64,000 nucleotides of DNA, from the NCBI GenBank assembly GCA_030268105.1, contig BSDZ01000005.1:2651501-2715500 (forward strand), in the 5' to 3' direction. Below, one piece after another: positions 45,429-55,060 of this stretch (position 1 is the stretch's first letter; every line of letters starts with the position of its first letter). The position numbers and the translations under genes are program-made. Source of the stretch: Volvox africanus. Lineage: Eukaryota; Chlorophyta; Chlorophyceae; Chlamydomonadales; Volvocaceae. The notes beneath the pieces were generated by a model. The model was not told the origin of the DNA. It saw nothing but the letters and a program-made list of their open reading frames with translations, and did not search any database.

Positions 45429-48400
45429 CTACCATTTAGAGTTGCACTCGCTGAACGCGTTGTCAAGGTCGAACTGGGAGGCAACGCCACGGTTGGCACC
45501 TGCTGGGCTGCTGCTGATGAACGCAGTCCCTTTATTACCCGCCGCTGTTGCGTCTATGGCTCCGACCTCCACTGCTACTACACCCTGATGTGTCTGCAAC
45601 CCGGCTGCAGCAGCCACCTCTGTCGAAATGCCTGCTGCCAGTTGGGCAATCTGCCGTCCACCACGGAATGGAGCTAAGTTGCTGACGTAAGCGAGCAAGC
45701 GTCCTCCGACTGGCAGCACTCGCGGTATGATGGTCATGCAAAGCATAGATACGCACATCTGTGCGATAACAGACCGGAGAGCGGGGCTTAGCCTCGCCAT
45801 GGGAGAACGTACCCGCTCCTCTGATGGCTGCTGCGATTCCTGCAGCAGCTCACCCCCCTCCTGCTGTGGAGTTGATTGCACTGCGGAGCAGCAGTGTTCT
45901 ACCAGTGTTGCCTGCTGTGGAGTTGATGGCTCCCATAGCTTTACCTGCATCGACAGTGTTGATGGCATTGGATGCTGCTGCTGCTGCTCCTCAGAGCATG
46001 ACTTTGATGGCTCCTGCTGAAGCTTTATTTCAAGCGACAGCGTTGTTGGCACACCAGCTGCTGCGGACTGTTGCTCTCCTGCTGGCAGTGCTTCCAGAAG
46101 CAAGGATGACTCCTGCTCTTGCTTAGGTGCAGACGATGATGACCGTGGTCGCAATAGTAATAACGGTGCTTCTAGCTGCTCCACCGGCGGTGCTACAGAA
46201 GATGATGATGCGGGGCGACAAAGCTTAACTTCAACTGACAGTGACATCGACATGGGGTTTTGCTCTACTGTGGGTGATGATGGCGCCCAGACCTGATACG
46301 GCTCCGGCGATGGAGGCCATGGCGTCGGCTCATGCTCACCCAGTGCCGATAGGGCCGGCTCAGAAAGCTTCAACTCGAGGGACCAGGCTGCTGGCATGAG
46401 CGATGCCCGCTCAGCGGCTGATGAAGGTAGTGACGACAGGAACGGCTCCAACATCTGAACTTCGAGGGCTAGGGTTGATGAAGGCAAGGTGTGGCATTTT
46501 TGCGCATCCGCCTCACCATCATCCCCATTATTGAATGGTGGCGATTCCGTTTGCTCCTGATCAGCCACCTCAGATGTGGGCTCCAAAATCTTGACCTCCA
46601 GCGACAACGTTGATGGGATTGGGAGAGACTCCTTGCCCTGTGGCGGCTGTGAATGTGATGGCTCTTGCAGGTCCAGGTTCATTCCCAGTAATACCGATGA
46701 TGATTGCGCTGGTGGCGATGGTGCCTCTGAAGATGGGTCCCACATCTCGATCTCAAAGGAGAGTGTTGGGGGAAATGATGCCAAGTTATCGGTGGCCTGT
46801 GACGGATGATGAGGTGTTGATTGCTCATCAACGTCTGGCAAGGATAGCTTTGCTGATGATGACTGCTCGTCGGCAACCCCTCGTGGGGGCCGCTGCGTCA
46901 CTGCTGGAGCAGCTGGCAACACCCTTCGGCAAAGCAGCAGCCATCGCTGCCGCCTGCGAAGTAAGGTCACATGCTTTTGTCCTGCTGTAATTGGCGAAGA
47001 TGGGGCCTGCACCTCAGCAGTCTCTGCCGGGGGCGACAAAAGTGGTGTTGACTGATGATGCCGCTCAGATAACGATATTGATGATGATGATGATGTTGGT
47101 GGTGGTGGCACCTGCACTGCTTCAAAGTCATCACCAGCCGGTTGCAAGAATGGTGACGTTTGCTGTCCCGCTGCCACAGCAGGCAGGGATAATAGTAGTT
47201 GCTCAACAGTAGACGCCCGGACCTCCTGCTGTCCAGCAGCAGGCAGGGCGGAAGATTGAGTCATAAACTTTTCAACTGCCTTGAAAACATCATCATCATG
47301 CTCCTGGAGAAGTTTGACCCCGATGGTGGGTCTCGGCTGCTGGTCCTCCACAACTAAGGACTTTTGCTTTTCCTTCACACATGTAGATGCAGTAGATGAC
47401 AATGATGATGGCTTTGGCTTTTCCTCTGTCATCGTCACTGATCTAGATTGCTCCTGCTGCAGCTGATGGACTTCGTTATTAGGTGGTGATGGTGCAGACT
47501 CTGTTGGGTGCGGCTGCTGCTGCTTCACGACCAAGGATCCAATTGCCTGCAGCTCAACCAGGGACAATGACAGCAGCTGCTGATCAAGAGCCAGAGATAT
47601 TCGCTGTTGTACGGTAAATGACGTTTGTTGTTCCTCCTCCAGCAGCTCGACAACATCTATAGATGCAGGCTTCAGCTCCTCCACCACAGCTGGCTCCTCC
47701 TGCTGCTGCTCCTGCTCAACCATCCCCCCTTGCAATTCATCGCCACCACCAGGAGGTCGCGGTGACGATAGCACGGGCTGCTGCTCCACTTCTGCAGCTG
47801 ATGACGCGGAAGACTTCTGCTCCTCCTTCAGCTCATCGCCACCAGCAGCAGGTTGCGCTGATGGCGGTGACGATAGCACGGGCTGCTGCTCCAGGAGTCC
47901 CCAAGACTCCTCCAGCTCCGACATTTGTGGGTCGACCAGCTTGAGTGGAATCTGCGTGGAATTGGTTGGCTCTCCTGCTGGCTGTGGTGTTCTCGTTAGC
48001 CCTGATGGGAGCTTGTCCTGATGTGCCTCAAGCTGAGTCTCATCATTTGCCTGGTAGCATGGCACATCCGAAGGTCCATCAAATGTTATTGATGCAGGCT
48101 TGCAGCTCACTGGATGTGATGTTAATGGCAGCATTTGGCTCTTCTCATCATCTTGCAGCGATGGTGTTCCCGCAGATGTTTGCATTTTCAGGGTGGGCAA
48201 TGACACCTGGTGTTCTTCCCCGCCCTGCTGTGCATGAGATGGCTGCTGCGCTTTCGGTGGCTCGGGTGTTGGCGATGTCAAGGGCAGCAGCAGTGGTTCC
48301 AGTTCCTCATCCTCCCCTGAGGAGGATGGCTTTGGTTGGGAGAGCGCTTCTTGCCGCTCATCAACAACAGGATCCCCTTTGTGAAGTGATAATGGTAGTA

Positions 48401-48866
48401 CACGTGACGGTGAATGCTGCTGTCTCAACATTTTGAGTACATTGCTGGGCCAGCACCAGCAGTCGCAGCTCTTCGACGTTTCATCAGCCTCATCAAAATC
48501 TACTGAACCTGCTGTTGTTATTAGCACTCCAGCTTGAGCTGTGGGACAAGCTGAAGTGGTGCGTCCGAATGAGCTAGCTTTAAATGTTGCAGCAGTTTCA
48601 GGTCCCTCCGCTGCCGGCGCTCTTAGCAAATGCGGCGTTACAATCATAACTACTGATTCACTCTTCTGCGGGACTATCTCAGTGATGTCGTCAGTTGGTG
48701 GTAGTTGGCAGCTGCTGCTACTTCGCAGGGATGATGTTGAAGGGCGACTTCTTATGGAGTTGCTCCTCCTGGTGTCACACTCGGTAGTGGAGTCCTTATT
48801 AGGACGCTTTGTTGGCACATATACCTTAGCACACATGTACATAAGCGCAGCCGAACAGCCGAACAA
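45429..48866 (-). CDS. Large low-complexity protein with repeated LSxEVKLxEP motif (1145 aa frame), unknown function
   Basis: An unbroken 1145-codon frame; such length in non-periodic DNA argues for coding. It is rich in Gln, Ser, Pro and Glu. The N-terminal half has duplicated pieces such as EQQPVLSSP. Between about 45920 and 46770 seven copies of a motif like TLSLEVKILEP recur (LSFEIEMWDP, LALEVQMLEP, WSLELKLSEP, LSVEVKLCRP, LSLEIKLQQEP, LSMQVKLWEP), plus a weaker NLDLQEP. The C-terminus has a hydrophobic stretch around AQMCVSMLCMTIIPRVLPV, a possible membrane segment. The stop TAG sits inside AATGGTAGGT, a good splice-donor context, so the gene may continue toward lower coordinates. The true start may also be internal. 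I do not recognise a family. Confidence 0.65.
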   Translation of the reverse strand: MFGCSAALMYMCAKVYVPTKRPNKDSTTECDTRRSNSIRSRPSTSSLRSSSSCQLPPTDDITEIVPQKSESVVMIVTPHLLRAPAAEGPETAATFKASSFGRTTSACPTAQAGVLITTAGSVDFDEADETSKSCDCWCWPSNVLKMLRQQHSPSRVLPLSLHKGDPVVDERQEALSQPKPSSSGEDEELEPLLLPLTSPTPEPPKAQQPSHAQQGGEEHQVSLPTLKMQTSAGTPSLQDDEKSQMLPLTSHPVSCKPASITFDGPSDVPCYQANDETQLEAHQDKLPSGLTRTPQPAGEPTNSTQIPLKLVDPQMSELEESWGLLEQQPVLSSPPSAQPAAGGDELKEEQKSSASSAAEVEQQPVLSSPRPPGGGDELQGGMVEQEQQQEEPAVVEELKPASIDVVELLEEEQQTSFTVQQRISLALDQQLLSLSLVELQAIGSLVVKQQQPHPTESAPSPPNNEVHQLQQEQSRSVTMTEEKPKPSSLSSTASTCVKEKQKSLVVEDQQPRPTIGVKLLQEHDDDVFKAVEKFMTQSSALPAAGQQEVRASTVEQLLLSLPAVAAGQQTSPFLQPAGDDFEAVQVPPPPTSSSSSISLSERHHQSTPLLSPPAETAEVQAPSSPITAGQKHVTLLRRRQRWLLLCRRVLPAAPAVTQRPPRGVADEQSSSAKLSLPDVDEQSTPHHPSQATDNLASFPPTLSFEIEMWDPSSEAPSPPAQSSSVLLGMNLDLQEPSHSQPPQGKESLPIPSTLSLEVKILEPTSEVADQEQTESPPFNNGDDGEADAQKCHTLPSSTLALEVQMLEPFLSSLPSSAAERASLMPAAWSLELKLSEPALSALGEHEPTPWPPSPEPYQVWAPSSPTVEQNPMSMSLSVEVKLCRPASSSSVAPPVEQLEAPLLLLRPRSSSSAPKQEQESSLLLEALPAGEQQSAAAGVPTTLSLEIKLQQEPSKSCSEEQQQQHPMPSTLSMQVKLWEPSTPQQATLVEHCCSAVQSTPQQEGGELLQESQQPSEERVRSPMARLSPALRSVIAQMCVSMLCMTIIPRVLPVGGRLLAYVSNLAPFRGGRQIAQLAAGISTEVAAAAGLQTHQGVVAVEVGAIDATAAGNKGTAFISSSPAGANRGVASQFDLDNAFSECNSKW

Positions 48867-50791
48867 GCGCAGCCGAATCCATCAGGGCCGAATGAAAATG
48901 AACACATGCATACATGAAATAAGTAAATAAGTAATTAAGTAAACAAATAAATAAATGATTGAAAGCATACGGCATGTATAATAAGGAAGTAAGCGCCAAC
49001 TGGTCCAGCCAAACAACAATACGTTTTCCTCTACCCCCCATTTTTATTTTGGCGTCGGGTCGTAACCCTGACGCAGTGCCAGCCCGGGCATCCACTACAG
49101 GGCAGCGGAATTCATGCACATCCAGTCGCATTTGCATCAAACTGTGCAGGGTGCAATGGTGCCGGGGTGTATGTATGTATTATGGGTGTTACACTGTGGG
49201 CGACTCGCCCTTCAAAGACGAGCACCGGGGGTCCTGACCGGACCGAGCCACAGCGCAGGGGAGGAGCACGTGGCTTTGTCTGTCTGTCCTGCCACGTGCT
49301 CCCCCTCTCACTTGGGCCAGCGAACCATCAGAGGCTCTCGCCTGGCCACTTACAGAGCACTCAGGGCCACCAAGAAACCACAGAAGGGCCCAACAGAAAA
49401 CGGGGGACACCTAGCTGCTCAAAGGAAGGGGAACCCTCTCCTCTAAACCGAACCTGACCTGGCATGTATGTATGTATGTGTGTATGTATGTATAGCGTAC
49501 ATGCATCCGCTACGAAACAGGAGTATAATCAAGTTCTTGAAATGTGAGGGCTCCAGAAGGGTTAATGTCATCACCACACCCCGTTCCAAGTGTGCGCAAA
49601 TGACCATTAATACTTGCCTTGCTGGACCATATTTCCTGCTGTGCATGTCCTTGCGCCACTCCCTATTGCATGACCGTTATGACCCACTCGTTGGATGGAA
49701 TCAAACCCCAACACCTATCATACATTCCACCACAGCTGGATGCTAGACGTGTTTACTAGTTTGATTGATTCGGGTTCGGGCTTTCGGTTCAGACAGTTAC
49801 GCACGGTTGGCGGCGGGGCGGGGCTTTTGCAGACCTGCTCCGTTGATTGTATTCTCAAGAACTTGCTGAATAAACTTCGCTTGTGCATTTTCCGAACTGA
49901 AGGCGGCTTTCAACATGCATGTCACTCGGGGAAAGACTCCGTTCAGTAAATGCAGGTCCGTCCGTACTTGATAGAGGGGCGCCGGCCCATGAACGTAACA
50001 GGGGCCTGAATTCTACAGATTGGTTTACAGATCACCCAAGTGATGCATGCTAGTTATGCATGATTGCTTAGCAGCTGGAGACCCTCTCTTGCCCCTATAT
50101 ATCAGACATGCCTAACCGACCTCAGCTTTCCTCCCCTCCTGGCAGTATGTAATAAAAGGGCAGAGATAATGAGGTTGAACGTTTTCCCGCGTTGTAATGC
50201 GTGCCTTGAGTCGTACATGAGCGCAGCTCCCACACGCGCATTGATTGCTCTACCCCATGATAGATCTTTTGCATGCATTCACAGTCAATCAACCTCCAAT
50301 TTATCATCGCTGTTATCGGTAATATATTACTATCGACAATAGCAACGTATCGATACTAATGTACACACATGTTGTTGTAAGCTATCAGTATTTTTAGAAT
50401 AGGCTTCGGTAAAACGGCTGTGCCTACCAGTAACTAACCTATAACCACCTTCCTGATATGTGGCCTAATAGTTCTGGCAACCAGTAGTTGATACAGTTTT
50501 GTTGGTAACAGCGTTCTAATAACATGTTTCCAATACATCTATGTTTGATCAGCCTCACCATTGCCATTTTGATTACCTACATACTATATTTGCTCTAGCC
50601 ATAAAATAAGTAGGCCACACGTAGCTACCGGGCACGCGCCACGTCAAGTTTTAAGGGGTGACGCAAGCCAACGAAGTTAAAGACGCAACACGCAAGATAA
50701 TATCCTATGTTATAGGTTTTAGGTATGTTCAAAGCAACGCGACGAAAATAACTAAGTGTATCTTCAATACCCCATCAGGCTCGCCATGCTT
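48867..50791. other. Intergenic DNA with a hairpin and a microsatellite
   Basis: No gene is supported. GGAGCACGTGGC and GCCACGTGCTCC form a perfect 12-bp inverted repeat with a 16-nt spacer at 49263-49302. A GTAT-type microsatellite lies at about 49463-49493. Remaining frames are short and without protein-like composition. Confidence 0.5.
49263..49302. repeat. 12-bp perfect inverted repeat
   Basis: Arms GGAGCACGTGGC and GCCACGTGCTCC separated by 16 bases. Each arm contains CACGTG, a G-box or E-box core. It could be a hairpin or paired binding sites. Confidence 0.7.
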
Positions 50792-50980
50792 CTAGGGCTG
50801 CCCCACGCTCACCGAAACGTGCACATTGCCAACGCTGTCGGTCACCAAGCGTAGCTTCACAAGCTCCGCAGGCACGGCGTCCGTTGGCTCCCATTTGCCT
50901 TCCGAAGCCTGTCCTATGCAGGATTCAAACGCCTGCGACGGGATCGCCTCGCCCGTACTGACGATTGAGATGTCGGCTCC
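50792..50980 (-). CDS. Orphan terminal exon, 62 codons
   Basis: On the minus strand AATTCTAG is a splice-acceptor-like end at 50981-50982. A frame in phase 0 follows from it, beginning GADISIVSTG and ending SVSVGQP then TAG at 50794-50792. Composition and codon pattern are protein-like (for example KWEPTDAVPAELVKLRL), unlike the surrounding AT-rich DNA. No start codon is present, so it would be the last exon of a gene whose earlier exons lie at higher coordinates, or a relic. A minus-strand frame near 51680-51860 is a possible but unproven partner. Family not recognised. Confidence 0.4.
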   Translation of the reverse strand, partial: GADISIVSTGEAIPSQAFESCIGQASEGKWEPTDAVPAELVKLRLVTDSVGNVHVSVSVGQP

Positions 50981-52840
50981 CTAGAATTCGCAACGGAATA
51001 TGTATAGTCAGCAAGTCGAAGATTAGCATCTTTGTTGAGGATTTTTTCATGCGGATTTGTATAAGATTTCGCATATTATTAGACCAGACCGTTTTGCGCT
51101 TCAGTTCATTGTCCTATGTAACTTGTGTCTGTCATGGTGCGGTTTCTACCTGCATAGGACTGTTCGCACTCGGCTAACATTTAGAAATATCAGATATGAA
51201 ATTCAGCATACCGGTAAGCCTTGATTATGCACAACAACGTTGATCGTAGGGTTTGACGTTCGACACCGCTTGGCGCTAATCCCGAAGCGCGAAAGAATCC
51301 AGTATGCAGTCCTGGGTACTAGCCGAATTAAGCCTCGAAGAGCAGATATGGCAATTCTAACGGCGGTGTACTGCGCAGAGACCACAAAAGTGAAAGTCCA
51401 CCTCCATGTCCTGTAGCCGATATGGATAATTGAGATTATCATTTCATAACATATTTGCATCAACTATGTTTTAGAAGTTATCTGAATCCCATTCAACAAG
51501 GCCTTTGAACCTACAAATTAAGAATGTACGGTAACCACCCAAACAGACAACCCACCTAGATAAGAAGATAACAAGGCATTCGTCCAAAACAATCTTTGAT
51601 ATCCTACTGTTTCCAAACGCATCAGTTTTGCCTTGCTAATGATTAGTGACCGTTCAATATCCTAAGACAGTTTGCAATTCAAAAACATTTTTAAATTAAA
51701 GCCTCTCAGCATTAAGGGTTTGAAGACATTCTTAAATGGAGCCATAGTGCGCTTTCTGAACACTTGGACGGCGTCTCCGCCGCATGCGATGTCGCCGGCG
51801 TTTCGCACCGTTGCCGATGTTGCGTTGCTGCGCCTGCTGCTCGTGCCCCATGCTGGAAGGATATAGCTATGTACCTTTGTAGCTGTATCTGCACGCTAGC
51901 CAGTTAGCGGCAGCCTCCACAGTTGAGGTTGTTGTTCAAGTGATGATATTTCGACTCACCGCATACACATATGCGCGCGTACCTTTCCCTAGTGGTAATG
52001 GCTGCTCCCAAGTCCGGGATGAATGGGGACGCTTCAGATTGGGACGGCAGGACGGGGCTAGGTCCCGGAGCCGTGGCTCGGGTTGGTCGCAATACGTTAC
52101 ATCAAGTATATCGACACTGTTGATGCGTGCTGTCGTACACAGACAAATACATACACACACCCCACGCAAGCATGCCCAAACACGCACTTCTGTCGACAGC
52201 CTGCATCCAACAGCTTCCCCATCCTCGCTTCGCATTCACTCATCCTCTCTGTTTGTCTTTCCGTTTGCCTATCTGCCTAGCCGTACCGGCAAAGTGGCCC
52301 AGCTCTTGGCCTCGCATGGCAGCTCAACTTGTGCGGTGTTGCTTCTCAACCAAGTACTCAATACATGTTTAATTAATCGTCTTAGCGTACACTATGCGAA
52401 TGGCAGGGGCAAATTCGGTCCCCGTCTATCTGCATCCCAGCTGGAGTTTCGGATAGCTTATGGAAAGGTACACGCGTCAAACACCATTCGTGTGTCTTTT
52501 CTGATTTTAATCATCAGTTACATATAACTTATGACTTAACCGCATGACGTTACACGAGCTGCCAAGAGCTGCCAAGAAGATCTAAACATACGCAAAGGTC
52601 CAGAAAACATTGCAGAACGTTAAACAAAGAATAATAAATGCGTATTTAGGTTTTTTGATGGCGCAATAGCTTTATTACCGAAGTTTTGGCAGCAGTTTTG
52701 TACGGCGCTAGCCACCCGACAGAACAGACTGCAAAAGTTATTGAGATTTTGATGCATGTAGTAATCACGCTTTTGTAGATAAAGTTATCGGTCTTACTGT
52801 TATGGTACTATTGTCTTGATTGTTTCCTAATTCCAAAATA
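50981..52840. other. AT-richer intergenic DNA
   Basis: I see no convincing gene. Open frames at about 51670-51870 (both strands) and 51943-52527 (plus) lack good starts, splice context or family motifs. CA-rich patches occur near 52140-52165. Confidence 0.35.
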
Positions 52841-53709
52841 ATGGGTTGCACTGCATCCGTCGCTACGCGGTCTACTCATGGAAACAAGGTAACATATTGA
52901 CGTACTTATCTATGTTACAATACAGTCATTATGTTGGTCGGGGATCGCACGGCCTTCGAACCATCATGCGGTCGCGCAGGTTGTGCCTGATAGTGGAATT
53001 GTTCGCCGCAACAGCAGCCGCAGCGATGCAGAATCAACAGCAGAGTGCGTGGCAAAGGTTCCTCTTTCGGCAGTGTCTTACCTTGGGCTCTGCACCAGCA
53101 AGAGCGACCAGGCCGCCTCCTCGCCAAAGCCTCGTTTAAAGGTAAGGATGATCAAAATCACTTTAACGTTTTTAAACCCTGCCTGGAATGCTGCACAAAG
53201 CTTACCTGATTCCTCGGCAGGTTATGCGAGTTCGGAGCAAAAGCGGGGCTGACGACAAGGAGCAGCAAACAATTGAGAAAACTTCTGTGGAGGACCCTGA
53301 TTTGACCATGCAAGGAAACGAAAGTCCAAAGGGAAGTCGCAAAGACAGCTTGGAGGCCCCTCAGCCATCCGGCCCAAGCACCTCCGACTTAATCACCGGT
53401 GGCTCCTCGTCTAAAGACCTGCTCGCGAATGCCGACACACAGAAGGTAGCCCTGCCCACGATTCCCCTGCCGGGTGCTGCAGACAGTCCCACAGCGGGTG
53501 CGGGTGCTACAGCCATGCCCCTTTCACCCCATCCGGCATCCACCGGGCTGTCAGGCTCCAATGAGGCTGCAGCCGAAGAAAGTGAGTATTAAGACCGATC
53601 CGACCCTGGATGCTGCGGCCAACCGTACGGTAGGGATGAAGACAGCTCAGGTTCTGCAGTTCTCAATTTGCCTCCCCCTCGCAAGGTCCTTAACACGAGG
53701 GAAGAATAA
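52841..53709 (+). CDS. Small four-exon gene, 209-aa protein with MGC acylation N-terminus
   Basis: Exons 52841-52888, 52980-53141, 53221-53581 and 53651-53709. The introns are GT-AG (GTAACA...CGCAG, GTAAGG...CGGCAG, GTGAGT...GCTCAG). The first two are phase 0 and the third phase 1; the joined frame is open to TAA at 53707-53709. The protein starts MGCTASVATR: Gly2, Cys3 and Ser6 fit N-myristoylation plus palmitoylation, predicting attachment to the plasma or flagellar membrane. The rest is polar and probably disordered, with KSGADDKEQQ, SPKGSRKDS and a Pro/Ser/Thr/Ala-rich stretch, and ends LPPPRKVLNTREE. There is no enzymatic motif and I do not know the family. It ends 206 bp before the next gene on the same strand. 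The last acceptor could be 9 bases later without changing the frame. Confidence 0.62.
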
Positions 53710-53770
53710 ATAGCAAATCTTCTTTATGACCGGCATCTCAAGGACATGCTTGCGGGAGATGGATCGCATG

Positions 53771-53812
53771 CCCTTATGCGCCCTTATGCAAAGGTGACCT
53801 AATCGGTCACCT
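53771..53812. promoter_or_regulatory. Direct repeat and perfect palindrome between two genes
   Basis: CCCTTATGC occurs twice, one base apart (53771-53789). AGGTGACC, loop TAATC, GGTCACCT then forms a perfect 8-bp inverted repeat (53792-53812). It sits between the stop of the small gene and the ATG at 53916. It could be a regulator site for the downstream gene or a 3' processing structure. Confidence 0.4.
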
Positions 53813-53915
53813 GCGCGCCTTATCCTCCGGACACTTTCTCTCGGACTAAATAGAGCAGAACACGTTTCCCCGCCCATCCTCGCTTCATTTAATTCACACC
53901 AAACCCGTAGCCGCC

Positions 53916-55060
53916 ATGGAGCAGCTACCGCCGCCGGCGAGCGATCCACTCGCAGTCACCCGGTTAGGAATCACTCTCAGCGGCCTGCGCAAGCTATATG
54001 ATGCGCTCCGGGACCGATTCGGGCCGCAGCGCCTGTGGAGTATGAGCACGGAGGAGCTGGCGCGGGCGTGGGTGGCGGAAACGACTGCTGGGCAACGCTG
54101 CCGGCTGTTGGAGGCGGCCGGGATTGTGGACGCCTGCGATGTGGCGCCGCCTGTTTATTTCATAAGTCACTCTTGGCAGAACCGCGCAGCTCTCCTGTTT
54201 GAATCGGTGCTGGGGCATTATTTATTGGGGAGCGGGGACGCTAGCGCGGACGCTGGCATCACGGCGAGAAAGGACGGCCTGACGGCAGTATGGATAGACT
54301 TGTTGGCTGTCAACCAACATGAGGGAACGGAGGAGCGGCGTCTTGATCTGGCAGCGGTTCAGGACGTCGTACGGGCCTGCAGCGGCGGCACGATTGCCAT
54401 AACGGACCTGGCGGCTGGCGTCAACCCGGCCAGCAGGGCCTGGATCCTGTACGAATGGGCCACCGCCTTGGCGACGCACGGCCTCGACGCCCTGCACATA
54501 CAGCTTGACCCGTACGAGCGCTCATCAATCATCAGAGGTCTCGATATACGACAGGCTAGTTGCAATAACATCGCCGATAAGGCGATGATACAGGCTGCGA
54601 TTGCCGCTTCGTACGGCTCACCCGAGGCCTTCAACACACAGCTGCGGCTACAGCTTTTGCTTCAGCCGCTATCGTACAGGGAGGACCTGCGGCGGCGCGC
54701 TGCACCGCCGCCGGCCGCAGCCGCTTCCTCTCATCGATTAGGAATGTCGTTACCGCCTTCAGCAGTGCCACCGTCTCCTACGACCCGAGTGACGTCCACC
54801 TGCTGGGACTTCTCCCCTGTTAGCAGTTGGCTCGACGCCGGGGAGCAGGGCTCAAGAGTGCTGTGCCTACTGGGCGGCTCGGGGGAGGGCAAGTCCACAT
54901 TGTGTGCGGCTCTGTGCGACCCAGAAGTCGGACCGCTGCGAGCTGTGGATGGAGGTAGTGGTAGGGTCGTTTGCGCCCACCATTTTGTGCGTTTTGGCGA
55001 CCGGCGGCGTCAGGAGCCGCTGCGGATCATCAAGAGCCTGGCTTACCAGCTTGCAGAGCG
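53916..55060 (+). CDS. STAND gene exon 1: SHSW domain and NACHT P-loop
   Basis: 381 codons plus 2 bases. The SHSW-type domain covers about residues 60-275. It has the pattern [37 protein letters not shown] and the trailing SSIIRGLDI...DKAMIQAAI segment. I recognise this pattern from algal, oomycete and chytrid proteins and would place it near TIR-like folds. The P-loop follows at 320-328. The donor after GAGCG is GCGAGT, a GC-type site. A GT donor 21 bases later (GTGCGG, exon end 55081) keeps the frame but adds seven residues. Confidence 0.8.

Noticed and set aside
51943..52527. Roughly 195-codon plus-strand frame
   Set aside because: No conserved motif, mixed composition with His/Thr from CA-rich DNA, no splice or start context. 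Kept only as intergenic.
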